Source: DATJLY01 sp035604195 (GTDB lineage: Bacteria; Pseudomonadota; Alphaproteobacteria; ATCC43930; CGMCC-115725). From it: DNA of 64,000 bases. The position numbers and the translations under genes were made by a program. The notes under the pieces are model-generated. The model was not told the DNA's origin and did no database searches. It saw only the letters and a program-made list of their open reading frames with translations. Below, one piece after another: positions 46,020 to 54,864 of the stretch. The first letter of the stretch is position 1. The number at the start of each line of letters is the position of its first letter. The stretch lies in assembly GCA_035604195.1 (NCBI GenBank), contig DATNIY010000097.1:1-64000 (forward strand), read 5' to 3'.

Positions 46020-46763
46020 TCAGGCGAGCGGTCCATAAAGCCAAACGATCCACAGCCCCAGGCAGAGAAATGCGCCGAAAGGCACCCGGTCGGTAAGCGA
46101 AAACCTAGCCCCCCGCGCATAGTGAAGCAAGATCGCCGCCAATCCGGCGCAGGCGGCGAGCGCGACGACGCTCGGCAATCCTTCCCAAGAAACCCAGGCT
46201 CCGGCCGCCGCCAGCAGCTTGGCGTCGCCGAGCCCGATGCCCTCCCGCCCGCGCCAGCGCCAATAGGCGTAACGCAAGGCGATGACGAAGAGAAAGCCGG
46301 CCGCCGCGCCGAGCAGATGGGGCCCGAGCGAGGCGCGGTCGAGCGCCGCGTTAACCACAAGTCCCAGCGGGATGAGCGGCAGGGTCAGGAAATCCGGCAG
46401 CAGGAAATCCCTGACATCGATCACGGCCAGGATCAGCATGGCCCAGCCGAAACCCGCGGTCGCCCAGAGCGGCCAGCCCGAGGCGAGCGCCGCCGACCAG
46501 ATCGCGACCCCGAGCGCCGCGAGTTCCAGCGCGGGGTAGAACCAGCCGAGTCGCGCGCCGCAATGGCGGCACCGCCCGCGTCTCGCGATCCAGCTCAGCA
46601 ATGGCACGAGGTCGCGCGGGCCGAGATTCTGTTGGCAGCTCTCGCAGCGCGACCGGTCCCACAGGATCGTCCCGGGCCGATGAACGCGTTTGGCGACGAC
46701 GCCGAGAAAGCTGCCGATAAAGGGCGAGACCAGGAGGAGCAGGATGGTTGCGGGCGCGGGCAT
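46020..46763 (-). CDS. gspO: prepilin peptidase GspO/PilD
   Basis: A 247-aa bifunctional leader peptidase and N-methyltransferase with eight membrane segments. The zinc-binding cysteines (CESC and CRHC) and catalytic aspartates (AVIDVRDFLLPD and GLGDAK) are present. It is the first gene of the secretion operon and processes the GspH, I and J prepilins. Confidence 0.9.
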   Translation of the reverse strand: MPAPATILLLLVSPFIGSFLGVVAKRVHRPGTILWDRSRCESCQQNLGPRDLVPLLSWIARRGRCRHCGARLGWFYPALELAALGVAIWSAALASGWPLWATAGFGWAMLILAVIDVRDFLLPDFLTLPLIPLGLVVNAALDRASLGPHLLGAAAGFLFVIALRYAYWRWRGREGIGLGDAKLLAAAGAWVSWEGLPSVVALAACAGLAAILLHYARGARFSLTDRVPFGAFLCLGLWIVWLYGPLA

Positions 46764-46847
46764 CGCGGATCGTCACCTGCCGGAGCCGTGCGGCTCGCTC
46801 CGGCCCAGCGTCAGGCTTGCTAGCCGGTCCCGCCGGCGCATCGCAAG

Positions 46848-46876
46848 GGGACGTTACGCAGATTTTGCGATATAAT
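46848..46876 (+). promoter_or_regulatory. candidate promoter for small lipoprotein
   Basis: A perfect TATAAT lies at 46871-46876 within GC-rich DNA, with GGGACG (3 of 6 to TTGACA) 17 bases upstream. Initiation near 46883 would give a leader of about 25 bases before ATG 46908. Confidence 0.45.
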
Positions 46877-46907
46877 CCATGGCAGGCCCCTCGCGAGGAG
46901 CGCGGCG

Positions 46908-47201
46908 ATGCGGATGAAGGCTTCGATCGGTCTTGTGGCCCTGGTGCTGGCCGGATGCGCCAATTCGGGGACGAATGCGCCGCCGCAGCCGAGTTTCGTC
47001 GGCATCGTCGGGACGCCCTTCCTGATCGCCTTCAAGCTTCCGGCCTGCGTCGGCACGATCGCCATGGGCGGGCCGATCGCGGGCATGGCGGCGCTGATGA
47101 TCACCGGCCCCGATGCCAATTACGCCGAGGCTTCGGTGCTGCGCGATGTCGATTACGGGCTCAACCAGAATTGCGGCCCGCCCTACCTCGTCACGCCCTG
47201 A
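46908..47201 (+). CDS. small lipoprotein, 97 aa
   Basis: The N-terminus MRMKASIGLVALVLAGC is a lipoprotein signal with lipobox LAGC. The mature part is glycine- and proline-containing with a hydrophobic middle (GTIAMGGPIAGMAALMI) and a C-terminal CGPPYLVTP. I do not recognise a family. GAGGAG precedes the ATG; ATG 46914 is a possible second start. Confidence 0.75.
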   Translation: MRMKASIGLVALVLAGCANSGTNAPPQPSFVGIVGTPFLIAFKLPACVGTIAMGGPIAGMAALMITGPDANYAEASVLRDVDYGLNQNCGPPYLVTP

Positions 47202-47223
47202 GATGCGACAGCGCTTGCCCGGC

Positions 47224-48213
47224 TCAGCGGGCGGCGCCGGCAATTTCCGTGACGCCCGGCATGATCAGCCGGTTGATGTCGAACGAAATCTCGATATCGC
47301 CCACCCCCTGCAGCGATTTCGCCAGATTGCCGAGGCTGGTCATCGAAACCCTGCCCGTCCGCTCGAAATATTCGATCTTGCGGAAGAAGTCGTAGGCGAT
47401 GGCGCTGTTGGAAGGCGACTGCTTGGTCGAGTCGACGAGGATCTTGATGGCCTCGTCCCGGCTCCGGTCGTCATAGAACCAGAGAATGCTCCTTGTGTAG
47501 GCGGCGAGAAATTTCTGGAGCCGCTCCTTGTTGCCCTCGGTCCAGCGCTTGTCCACCACCATGCCCGAGAACGGGATGTCGGTCACGTAATCGCGGACGA
47601 AGCCGAGATTGCTGTAGCCCGCGGACTGCGCCTGGAAATTGTAGGGCGTCGTCAGCATCGCCGCGTCGACGGCATGAGATTGCAGCGCGGCATAGCGCGC
47701 CGAGGTCGCGCCGGCAAAGACGAGATCGTAGTCGCCGCGTTTCAGGCCATGCGGGACCAGCATTCTTTCGAGATAGGTCCGGGTGATGCCCTTGGGCTCG
47801 TCGATCGAGATCGTCTTGCCCTTGAGCGCCTCGATCGTCTTGATCCGCGCATCGGCGATCAGCGCATAGGGCGACACCTGCCCCTCGATGCGCACGATCG
47901 CCACCGGCGCGCCGTGATCGACGGCGAGGATCGGATCGGTCAGGCCGGCGCTGACGACGATATTGAGTGAACCGCCGGTGAGCTGCTGCATCAGCGCCGC
48001 AACTGACGGCGCGAAGATCAGGTCGATGCCCAGGCCCGCATCGGCGAAGAATTTCTTGGCCATGCCGATATAGACCGGCCAGGGCGCGGCCGACGCCGCG
48101 CCGACGGTTCCGACCAAGAGCGCCTCGTCCGCGCGCGCCACCGGCGCGCAGCAGACAACGCAGAAGCCGAGCGCCGCCGCCAGCGCCCGCTTCAGCAGGA
48201 TGGTCCCTCGCAT
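47224..48213 (-). CDS. NMT1/SsuA-type periplasmic binding protein (orphan)
   Basis: A 329-aa protein with a signal peptide (about residues 1-28, ending ARA) and an NMT1-type fold (PWPVYIGMAKKFFADAGLGIDL, LTGGSLNIVVSAGLTDP). ATG 48213 has AAGGGAGGA upstream. It may serve the SsuBC-type permease and ATPase at 23112-24726, which lack a binding protein. A decayed oxidoreductase gene lies just upstream. Confidence 0.85.
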   Translation of the reverse strand: MRGTILLKRALAAALGFCVVCCAPVARADEALLVGTVGAASAAPWPVYIGMAKKFFADAGLGIDLIFAPSVAALMQQLTGGSLNIVVSAGLTDPILAVDHGAPVAIVRIEGQVSPYALIADARIKTIEALKGKTISIDEPKGITRTYLERMLVPHGLKRGDYDLVFAGATSARYAALQSHAVDAAMLTTPYNFQAQSAGYSNLGFVRDYVTDIPFSGMVVDKRWTEGNKERLQKFLAAYTRSILWFYDDRSRDEAIKILVDSTKQSPSNSAIAYDFFRKIEYFERTGRVSMTSLGNLAKSLQGVGDIEISFDINRLIMPGVTEIAGAAR

Positions 48214-48251
48214 CGCCTTGTCCTCCCTTGAAGTCTTTTGTCTTGCGGGTT

Positions 48252-48487
48252 TCAACCGCCGAGCGCCGTCACCTCCGGTTTGACGTGATGGACGACGAGA
48301 TCGAGCGAGCGCGTTGTCTGGGCGAGGGCGCCATGCCGAGCGGCGTCGAATGATGCTCGGCCAGGTGATAGGCGTAAAAGCCGGCGCGTTCATAGGCGGC
48401 GATGAGTTGGAGCCGCGCCTCGTAATATTCAGGCAAGGGCAGATCGCTGCGGTCGAGATGATCGAAGACCCCGATTTCCATCCGCAT
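48252..48487 (-). pseudogene. luciferase-like (LLM) flavin oxidoreductase remnant with internal deletion
   Basis: The first ~53 codons from ATG 48487 (IGVFDHLDRSDLPLPEYYEA ... FYAYHLAEHHSTPLGMAPSP) are the typical N-terminus of an LLM-class monooxygenase. Near 48320 the homology stops; in another frame the sequence continues LAQTTRSLDLVVHHVKPEV and ends at a TGA (48252-48254), resembling an LLM C-terminus. Some 250-300 internal codons therefore appear to be missing, with a frame change at the junction. The original frame stops at 48269. It is non-functional as an oxidoreductase. Confidence 0.65.
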
Positions 48488-48506
48488 CCCCCCGCGCGCA
48501 ACTGCT

Positions 48507-49235
48507 CTACGGCTTGGTGCCCCAGAACATTTCGATGCCCTTCCAGGCGAAGACGCCGGGATCCTTGACCAGTCCGGCGAACGCCTTCAGGAGCGCTTCG
48601 GGGCTGTAATAGGGAAAATCCTCCAGCCGGAAGCCGACGCGGGCGCAAAGCTTCTCGAACATGTACTGGATATGCATGTCGAGCTCGATCTTCATCCTTG
48701 TCTCCGGACTGTAGGCGATCTCGGCGAGCACCAGGCTGCGGCCGCGCTTCATGATGCGCAGCAGCTCCTTGCCGGTCTCGCGCCAGTCGTCGGTGTGCTG
48801 CACGCCCTGCAGGCAGGCGACGCAATCGAAATAAGCCTCGGGCATGTCGCTCGTATAGTTGAACCGCCACGTCGCGAGCTGGCCGCCGGAGCCGCGCTTC
48901 CCCGAGAAATAGGCGTCGCGCGCCTCGTCGGTGATGTCGATGACGCGGATCTCGCCCATGGCGCCGATGCGCTCGCGCACGTCGTCGACGAAGCCGCAGG
49001 GTTCGATGCACTCGCCGATGAGCAGAACCTTGTCGCCTGCCCGCAAAGCCAGGCGCTCGTAGATCATCCGGCGAATCGGCTCGGCCTTGAGCTTCCACAT
49101 ATAGGGCAGGCCGCCGAGCATGACCGCGCGGCACCAGCGCGTCTGCTCCTCGGTGTTCATGATGATATCGCCGAAGCGGCGGACATCATAGGGCTGCATC
49201 CAATCCCAGGGATTTACGCTGCGTGCTTCGCTCAT
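48507..49235 (-). CDS. SAM-dependent methyltransferase-like protein
   Basis: A 242-aa protein with a class I methyltransferase layout: a motif I-like VLLIGECIEPCG (70-81) that departs from the usual GxGxG, an acidic strand end (RVIDITDEARD), and FDCVACLQGVQHTDDWRE then LVLAEIAY. ATG 49235 has GGGAGGG upstream. The altered SAM loop may mean weak or no SAM binding. It is divergent from the split TPP decarboxylase genes. Confidence 0.65.
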   Translation of the reverse strand: MSEARSVNPWDWMQPYDVRRFGDIIMNTEEQTRWCRAVMLGGLPYMWKLKAEPIRRMIYERLALRAGDKVLLIGECIEPCGFVDDVRERIGAMGEIRVIDITDEARDAYFSGKRGSGGQLATWRFNYTSDMPEAYFDCVACLQGVQHTDDWRETGKELLRIMKRGRSLVLAEIAYSPETRMKIELDMHIQYMFEKLCARVGFRLEDFPYYSPEALLKAFAGLVKDPGVFAWKGIEMFWGTKP

Positions 49236-49335
49236 CTCGCCCTCCCTCTCCCTTACGAAGATCGTTATGCTAAGCGGCGGGCGCCGCTTCGCACAATGAT
49301 AATGCGGCGCCGCCTTTGCGGGCTGGAGAGAGCCG

Positions 49336-49854
49336 ATGGGCGAACCGTGGCACGAGATCATGCGCGAGGTGCTCAAGCGCAACGATGTGCGCCTCGTCAC
49401 CTACGTCCCCGACAACGTGCTGAGGCCGTTGATCGACGGTCTCGGCGGCGATCCCTTCTTCACCGCCTTCGCCACGACGCGCGAGGAGGAGGCGCTGGGG
49501 ATCGTCGCCGGCGCGTGGATGGGTGGAATGCGCGGCGTCGTGCTGATGCAGACCAGCGGCTTCGCCACCCTCGCCAATGTGCTGGCCTCGCTCGCGGTGC
49601 CGTTTCAGATCCCCGTGCTGATGGTCGTCTCGGAGCGCGGCACGCTCGGCGAGTTCAATCTCGGCCAGGCGCTGGTCTGCCGCACGATGCGCCCGATCCT
49701 CGATGCTATCGGCATCGAGAGCCATACGATCACGCGCCTCGACGAGCTTGCCTTCATTACCGACCGCTCGATCAAGCAGGCGGTCGCCACCCAATCCTCG
49801 GCCGCGCTCATTCTCTCGCCGCTCCTGACCGGCGGCAAGGTCTTCGCCGAATGA
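49336..49854 (+). CDS. TPP-dependent decarboxylase, alpha (PYR-domain) subunit, sulfopyruvate/phosphonopyruvate type
   Basis: A 172-aa PYR domain carrying the TPP-activating glutamate in TTREEEALGIVAGAWMGG. The pair of short subunits with the next gene matches ComD/ComE-type sulfopyruvate decarboxylase and similar split enzymes. It decarboxylates a 3-substituted pyruvate to an aldehyde; the substrate is undefined. The stop overlaps the beta start as ATGA. Confidence 0.82.
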   Translation: MGEPWHEIMREVLKRNDVRLVTYVPDNVLRPLIDGLGGDPFFTAFATTREEEALGIVAGAWMGGMRGVVLMQTSGFATLANVLASLAVPFQIPVLMVVSERGTLGEFNLGQALVCRTMRPILDAIGIESHTITRLDELAFITDRSIKQAVATQSSAALILSPLLTGGKVFAE

Positions 49855-50444
49855 GCGAACCGCGCAACACCAAGATCATGAACCGCTTCGATCTGACGCG
49901 GCGTCTGGTCGGCAAGCTCGCGCATGAGGAGGCGGTGGTCGCCGGCATCGGCAACACCAATTTCGATCTCTGGGCCGCCGGCCGCCGGAAGCAGAATTTC
50001 TACATGCTCGGCAGCATGGGCCTCGCCGTGCCGATCGCCCTCGGCGTAGCGCTGGCCCAGCCCCGCCGCCAAATCGTCGCGCTCGAGGGCGATGGCTCGC
50101 TCCTCATGCAATTGGGCGCGCTTGCCACCGTCGCGATGCTGCGTCCGAAGAATCTGACCATTATCGTCATGGACAACTGCGTCTATCAGATCACCGGCGG
50201 ACAGCCGACCGCGACCGCGTTGGCCGCCGATGTCGCGGCGATCGCGCGCGGCGCCGGATTGAGCCAAAGCCTCTGGGCCGTCGACGAGGAAGATTTCGAG
50301 CGGCTTGTCGAGCGTGCGCTCGCCGAGGACGGTCCCTGGCTCATCGCTGCCCGGATCGACGCGGCCCCGGCCGTGGCGACGACCGAGCGCGATCCCGCGC
50401 GAATTCGCGACCGCTTCATGCGCGGTCTCGGCGTCCGCGCCTGA
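49851..50444 (+). CDS. TPP-dependent decarboxylase, beta (PP-domain) subunit
   Basis: A 197-aa PP domain with the Mg-TPP motif GDGSLLMQLG followed about 30 residues later by MDNCVYQITGG. It is translationally coupled to the alpha gene and completes a heteromeric enzyme of the ComDE type. No phosphonate, coenzyme M or sulfonate genes are adjacent to fix the substrate. Confidence 0.83.
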   Translation: MSEPRNTKIMNRFDLTRRLVGKLAHEEAVVAGIGNTNFDLWAAGRRKQNFYMLGSMGLAVPIALGVALAQPRRQIVALEGDGSLLMQLGALATVAMLRPKNLTIIVMDNCVYQITGGQPTATALAADVAAIARGAGLSQSLWAVDEEDFERLVERALAEDGPWLIAARIDAAPAVATTERDPARIRDRFMRGLGVRA

Positions 50445-50459
50445 GCCGCGCGCCGGCGC

Positions 50460-51089
50460 TCACAGCTCGCGGCTGCGGCGCGACATCGCTTCGTCCCAGA
50501 CATTGTCGCGCGCCTCGTCGAACAGCAGCTTCGGGTCCTCGGGCTCGGTGAACCATTGTTGCCGCGCCATCTCCGCTTCGAGCTGACCGGGCGCCCAGCC
50601 GGCGTAGCCGAAGGCGACGAGGGCTTTTTGCGGACCCTTGCCATGGCCGATATCGCGCAACAGCTCCGGGCTCGAGGTCATCGCGACATGCCGGTCGATC
50701 GCGATGGTCTCGGGGCGGTGGTAGTCGGTGCTGTGAATGACGAAGCCCTTCTGGGTCTCGACCGGACCGCCCAGGAAGAGCGGCACGCTGCCCTTGACGC
50801 TGGCGTCGGGCGCGCCGACCGCCTCCATCAGGCTCGCGAGCGCGTGCTCGCCGACCGGGCGGTTGATGATGATGCCGAGGGCACCGCGCGCATCGTGCCA
50901 GACGACCAGGATCACCGTCTGCGCAAAGCGGGGGTCGCTCATTTCCGGCGCGGCGACTAGGAGCTGTCCCGCAAGCGAGCCGCTGCCTTCCGCCGCGTCG
51001 CGCTGCGGCGCGCTGGCGCCGGACAGCGCGGCCGACAGCAGGAGCAGCATGGCGGCGAGGACGAGGCGCTTGATCCCGAGATTGCGCAT
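50460..51089 (-). CDS. YqgE/AlgH family protein with N-terminal signal sequence
   Basis: A 209-aa protein whose core (MSDPRFAQTVILVV, ALGIIINRPVGE, LFLGGPVETQKGFVIHS, GYAGWAPGQLEAEM) is clearly YqgE/AlgH. Unlike the usual cytoplasmic protein of about 185 aa, it begins with a basic N-terminus and hydrophobic helix ending in ALSGASA, a plausible Sec signal peptide. AGGAGGG lies 11 bases upstream of ATG 51089. The family function is unknown. Confidence 0.85.
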   Translation of the reverse strand: MRNLGIKRLVLAAMLLLLSAALSGASAPQRDAAEGSGSLAGQLLVAAPEMSDPRFAQTVILVVWHDARGALGIIINRPVGEHALASLMEAVGAPDASVKGSVPLFLGGPVETQKGFVIHSTDYHRPETIAIDRHVAMTSSPELLRDIGHGKGPQKALVAFGYAGWAPGQLEAEMARQQWFTEPEDPKLLFDEARDNVWDEAMSRRSREL

Positions 51090-51123
51090 GAATTGGCCGA
51101 CCCTCCTGCGGCCGGCGGCGCCC

Positions 51124-52383
51124 TCAGCGCTTGGCGTCGTTGTAGGGGTAACGGAATGTGCCCGATTTCAGCTCCGGGGGGAACAGGATGACCTGCTTGC
51201 CCGGCAGCTTGAACTGGTCCACGGCATTGCCGGAGACGCCTTGGTACTGGATCACCAGAACCCGCGAATTCGGCTGCTCGCCGGTAGGGCCGAACCGCAT
51301 GTCGCCGGCGATGGTCGAGAAGGTCGCCTTGTGCAGGTAGTCCGCCAACACTTTCTGGTCGAGGCTCTTCGTCGCCTCGACCGCCTGCGCCATGACCTGC
51401 ATGCGGGCATAGGCGAAAGGCGGGGTGTAGAAGCCGAGCGGGTCGGCGCCTTCGGCCGGCGCCTTGGCCTCATAGCGCGCAAGGAACTCCGTGATCCCCG
51501 GATAGCGCAAGGTGGGCTCGGGAACATAGGTGTCGAAGGTGACAATGCCGTTCAGGAGCGGCCCCAATTGCTGCTTCACGGCGGCGTATTGCAGGCCGAT
51601 GAGGCCGCCGCCGAACATCCGCGCCTTCAAGCCCACCTCGTTCACGGCGCGCACCATGCCGACGCTGTCCGGCGGATAGGAGGCGAGATAGACGACATCG
51701 GGGCTGGTCGCCTGGATGGCGCGCACGATCGGCGCGAAATCGACCGTGCTCGGCGGATAGGTCTTGTCGTAGACGAGCTTGAGCCCGGCCTTCTCGGCAT
51801 TCTCCCGCGCCCCGTCGGTGGCGATGCGCGAATATTCGGCATCGGCGCCGACAATGGCCACGGTTTCGGGCTTCGGGTTCATCGACAGCGCGACCTGGTA
51901 AAAGCCGCGCGAATATTCGAGGCGCGTATCTGTCCCCTGCGGCACGATGGCGAAGTAGCGGTCGTATTTGAACTGGTCGTTGACCGCGAGGGCGAAGAGC
52001 GCGATGAAGACGAAGCCGTGCTGGGTCACGATCGGCATCGCCGGCGCCACCATGTTGGTGGCATAGCCCGAGGCGACGAGATCGACCTTGTCGACGTCGA
52101 TGAGCTTGGTGTAGATGCCCGGAACGGTCGAAGGATTGCTCTGATCGTCGTAGAAGATGAGCTGAACCTTCCGGCCGAGCACGCCGCCATTGGCGTTGAT
52201 GTCCTCGACCCACATCTGCGTCGCCAGCAGCGCCGCCTTGCCCGTGCCGGCGAGCCCGCCCGTCAGCGCCATGCTCATGCCGATCTTGATCGGCTCCGCC
52301 GCGTGCGCGAACGCGGCGGACAGCGCCGCGCTCACGGCCAAGAGTGCCCCCAGCACGCTTCGGCCGATTGCGCCCCGTACCAT
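51124..52383 (-). CDS. periplasmic substrate-binding protein, liv type (orphan)
   Basis: A 419-aa type I binding protein with a signal peptide ending AFAHA before AEPIKIGMSMALTGG. ATG 52383 has GAGGGGAGG upstream. It is the third liv-type binding protein in the window and again lacks adjacent permease genes. It lies about 100 bp downstream of an aromatic-acid MFS permease on the same strand. Confidence 0.88.
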   Translation of the reverse strand: MVRGAIGRSVLGALLAVSAALSAAFAHAAEPIKIGMSMALTGGLAGTGKAALLATQMWVEDINANGGVLGRKVQLIFYDDQSNPSTVPGIYTKLIDVDKVDLVASGYATNMVAPAMPIVTQHGFVFIALFALAVNDQFKYDRYFAIVPQGTDTRLEYSRGFYQVALSMNPKPETVAIVGADAEYSRIATDGARENAEKAGLKLVYDKTYPPSTVDFAPIVRAIQATSPDVVYLASYPPDSVGMVRAVNEVGLKARMFGGGLIGLQYAAVKQQLGPLLNGIVTFDTYVPEPTLRYPGITEFLARYEAKAPAEGADPLGFYTPPFAYARMQVMAQAVEATKSLDQKVLADYLHKATFSTIAGDMRFGPTGEQPNSRVLVIQYQGVSGNAVDQFKLPGKQVILFPPELKSGTFRYPYNDAKR

Positions 52384-52486
52384 CCGAGCCTCCCCTCGCT
52401 TGCGCGCTTCTCGCGTGGTTCCGCCCACGATAGCGCAAGACGGGATCGCGCAGAACATCACTGCCAGCCGGCCGGCTGCGGCGCGG

Positions 52487-53818
52487 TCAGCGCCTCGCGC
52501 CGCCATAGACGCGGCCCATGATCGTCACGGCGATGGCGGCGCAGAACAGCGGCACCGCACCGAACAGGAAGAGCGCTCCGTTGGACCAATGAAGCGACAG
52601 CAGCAGCCCGCCGATGAGCGGGCCCAGGATCGCGCCGATGCGGCCGATGCCGAGCGACCAGCCCACCCCGGTCGCGCGCATCGCGGTCGGATAGAAGATG
52701 GCGGCGAGCGCGTTGGCGCTGTTCTGCCCGCCGACCACGCAAAAGCCGGCGCCGAAGGTCGTCAGCATGAGCGCCGGCACCGTGCTTCCGGCCTGGCCGA
52801 TGGCGATGACGAACAGGCCGCCCAGAGCGTAGAGCACGCCCAGGACGGGATAGGCGCTGTAGCGGTCGATGGCGAAGCCGATGAGGAGAGCGGCGACCAC
52901 GCCCCCGACTTGGAACAGCGTGCCGATGACCACCGCGGTCTGGACGGGGATGCCCGCGCTGTTGGCGATCGTCGGTATCCAGTTCTGTAAAAAGAATACG
53001 TCCAGCAGATTGCAGAAGAACATGATCCACAGCAGGAGCGTGCCGCTCGTCCGATTGCCGCGGAAGAGATGAGCCACCGGCACGCCCGGGGCGCGCGCCT
53101 CGGCGATCTCGAAGCGCGCCTCGGCCGGCACCGCGAAACTCCGGTCGATGCGCCGCACCAGCGCGGCGATGCGATCGCGCGCCGCCTCCTTCACAACGAG
53201 AAAGCGGATCGATTCCGGCAATGCCACGAATTGCAGCGGCACGAAGAGGAGCGGCACCACGCCGCCGACGTACCACACCGAGCGCCAGCCGAAGGCGGGG
53301 ATGAGCCAGGCGGCAAGCGCGCCGCCGAAGGCGGCGCCGAGCGAGAAGCCGGTGAACATGATCATCACCAAAGTCGCGCGCCGCCGCTCCGGACAGTACT
53401 CCGCAGTGAGCGCGATGGCGTTCGGCATCGCGCCGCCCAAGCCGAGCCCCGTTATCAGCCGGAAGATGAGGAGCTGAGTGACATCGGCGGAAGTGGCGGT
53501 GAGCAGCGTGCAGGCGCCGAAGATCGCGGTCGACAGCATGATCACCGCGCGGCGGCCGAGCTTGTCGGCGACCGGGCCGAAGAGCAACGCGCCGACCAGC
53601 AGGCCGACCAGGCTGGCGCTGAAGATCGGCGCCAGCGCCGCGCGCGGCAAATGCCATTCGATCGCGATCGACGGCGCCACGAAGGCGACCGATTGCGTAT
53701 CGAATCCGTCGAGAAAGACGGTGAGCGAGCACAGGGCGACGACCAGGATCTGGAAGCCGCCGATCCTGCGGTCGTTGATGAAGGATTGGATCTCGATGAC
53801 CGACGCGGTCGATGCCAT
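52487..53818 (-). CDS. MFS transporter, aromatic acid:H+ symporter (AAHS) family
   Basis: A 443-aa, 12-segment transporter. DGFDTQSVAFVAP in the first helix and GPVADKLGRR in the 2-3 loop are hallmarks of PcaK/BenK-type aromatic acid symporters. It likely imports a benzoate, hydroxybenzoate or related acid and would add a proton-driven route beside the ABC systems. Confidence 0.85.
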   Translation of the reverse strand: MASTASVIEIQSFINDRRIGGFQILVVALCSLTVFLDGFDTQSVAFVAPSIAIEWHLPRAALAPIFSASLVGLLVGALLFGPVADKLGRRAVIMLSTAIFGACTLLTATSADVTQLLIFRLITGLGLGGAMPNAIALTAEYCPERRRATLVMIMFTGFSLGAAFGGALAAWLIPAFGWRSVWYVGGVVPLLFVPLQFVALPESIRFLVVKEAARDRIAALVRRIDRSFAVPAEARFEIAEARAPGVPVAHLFRGNRTSGTLLLWIMFFCNLLDVFFLQNWIPTIANSAGIPVQTAVVIGTLFQVGGVVAALLIGFAIDRYSAYPVLGVLYALGGLFVIAIGQAGSTVPALMLTTFGAGFCVVGGQNSANALAAIFYPTAMRATGVGWSLGIGRIGAILGPLIGGLLLSLHWSNGALFLFGAVPLFCAAIAVTIMGRVYGGARR

Positions 53819-53942
53819 GATGCGTTCCCTCCTGCCGCTCCTCTCCGGGAGCGCAATGGTGGGAATGCCACGGAACAGGCCACGAGCGCAAGAAGTCGCT
53901 CGCCGCCCGTCCGCGGGCGAGCGTAACCCCCCGCAGCCGGGC

Positions 53943-54629
53943 TCAGCGCAGAGCCTGCGCCTCCTGGGCGAAATCGCCGCCGGTCACGCGATTGTTGGCG
54001 ACGAAGCGGGGATACGTGGCGATCAGGAGCGGCATGAGGCTTTCGACCGGCACGTCGACGAAGGAGCCATGCTCGTTCACATACTCCATGTGCCGGCGGC
54101 CGCTGCGATCGTAGGGGTGCAGCATCGCGTCGCTGCGCCCGTCGAAATCGAGCGTCCGGGTGCGGAACTTCTCGCAGAGCGAGCGGTTGAAGGTCGGCGT
54201 CGCCTTGACCCAGCGCCCGTCGAGCCACAGCTCGGTGATGCCGTGATAGATGAAGAGATCGGTGCCGATCAGTTCGAGAAGGCGCGGGGTCGCGAGATGG
54301 TTGCGCACATCGGCGAAGGCGAGGCGCGAGGGAATGCCGCGCGTCCGCGCCGCCGCCGCGAGCAGCGCCGCCTTGCCGACGCAATAGCCGCGCCCTTTCG
54401 CCAGCACGGCGCTGGCGCGATAGGTTTCGGGCAAGTCATAGGCGACATAGGGGTCGTAGCGAATTTCGTCGCGCACGGCGTAGTAGAGCTTGACGGCGGC
54501 ATCGACGTCGTCGCGCGCGCCGCCCGCCACGCGCTCGGCGAAGGCGATGATGTCGGGATGGTCGCTGTCGACATACTTGCCCGGCTTGAGGTAGGTTTCG
54601 TCAGGAACTTGCGTGCGATCATCGGCCAT
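53943..54629 (-). CDS. transglutaminase-like cysteine peptidase-fold protein
   Basis: A 228-aa protein with the transglutaminase-core cysteine C83 (KGRGYCVGKAALLAAAARTRG) and histidine H129 (FIYHGITELWLDGRW). At the third position, where DPT-type aspartate is usual, it reads KATPTFN, so the triad is incomplete or supplied by another residue. No signal peptide is visible. It may hydrolyse an amide or peptide bond; the substrate is unknown. Confidence 0.75.
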   Translation of the reverse strand: MADDRTQVPDETYLKPGKYVDSDHPDIIAFAERVAGGARDDVDAAVKLYYAVRDEIRYDPYVAYDLPETYRASAVLAKGRGYCVGKAALLAAAARTRGIPSRLAFADVRNHLATPRLLELIGTDLFIYHGITELWLDGRWVKATPTFNRSLCEKFRTRTLDFDGRSDAMLHPYDRSGRRHMEYVNEHGSFVDVPVESLMPLLIATYPRFVANNRVTGGDFAQEAQALR

Positions 54630-54864
54630 GACGGCGCGGTCTCTCTAATCTGTGGCGAAGTTCGGTTGTTCTAGGCGAAAGCCGGTTCGATGGCAACCCG
54701 CTCCGGAACAATGCCGGAACCGATTTCCCGGCGCCCAATTCGTTAAGCCGTCCGGTTAAGCCGGCGTCAACCGGGCGCTGTTAGCCTCCTCCGATGAGGC
54801 TTGCGGCACGGGGCGGGCCATCGCCGCGTGCGGCCGCGCCGGCGTCGGCGCGTTCGGTAAACGG

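Noticed and set aside
47224..49134. A single 636-codon minus-strand frame joining the methyltransferase region to the NMT1-type binding protein
   Set aside because: The N-terminal half is an out-of-frame reading of the methyltransferase and LLM remnant. Only the part from ATG 48213, with a signal peptide and ribosome-binding site, is a gene.
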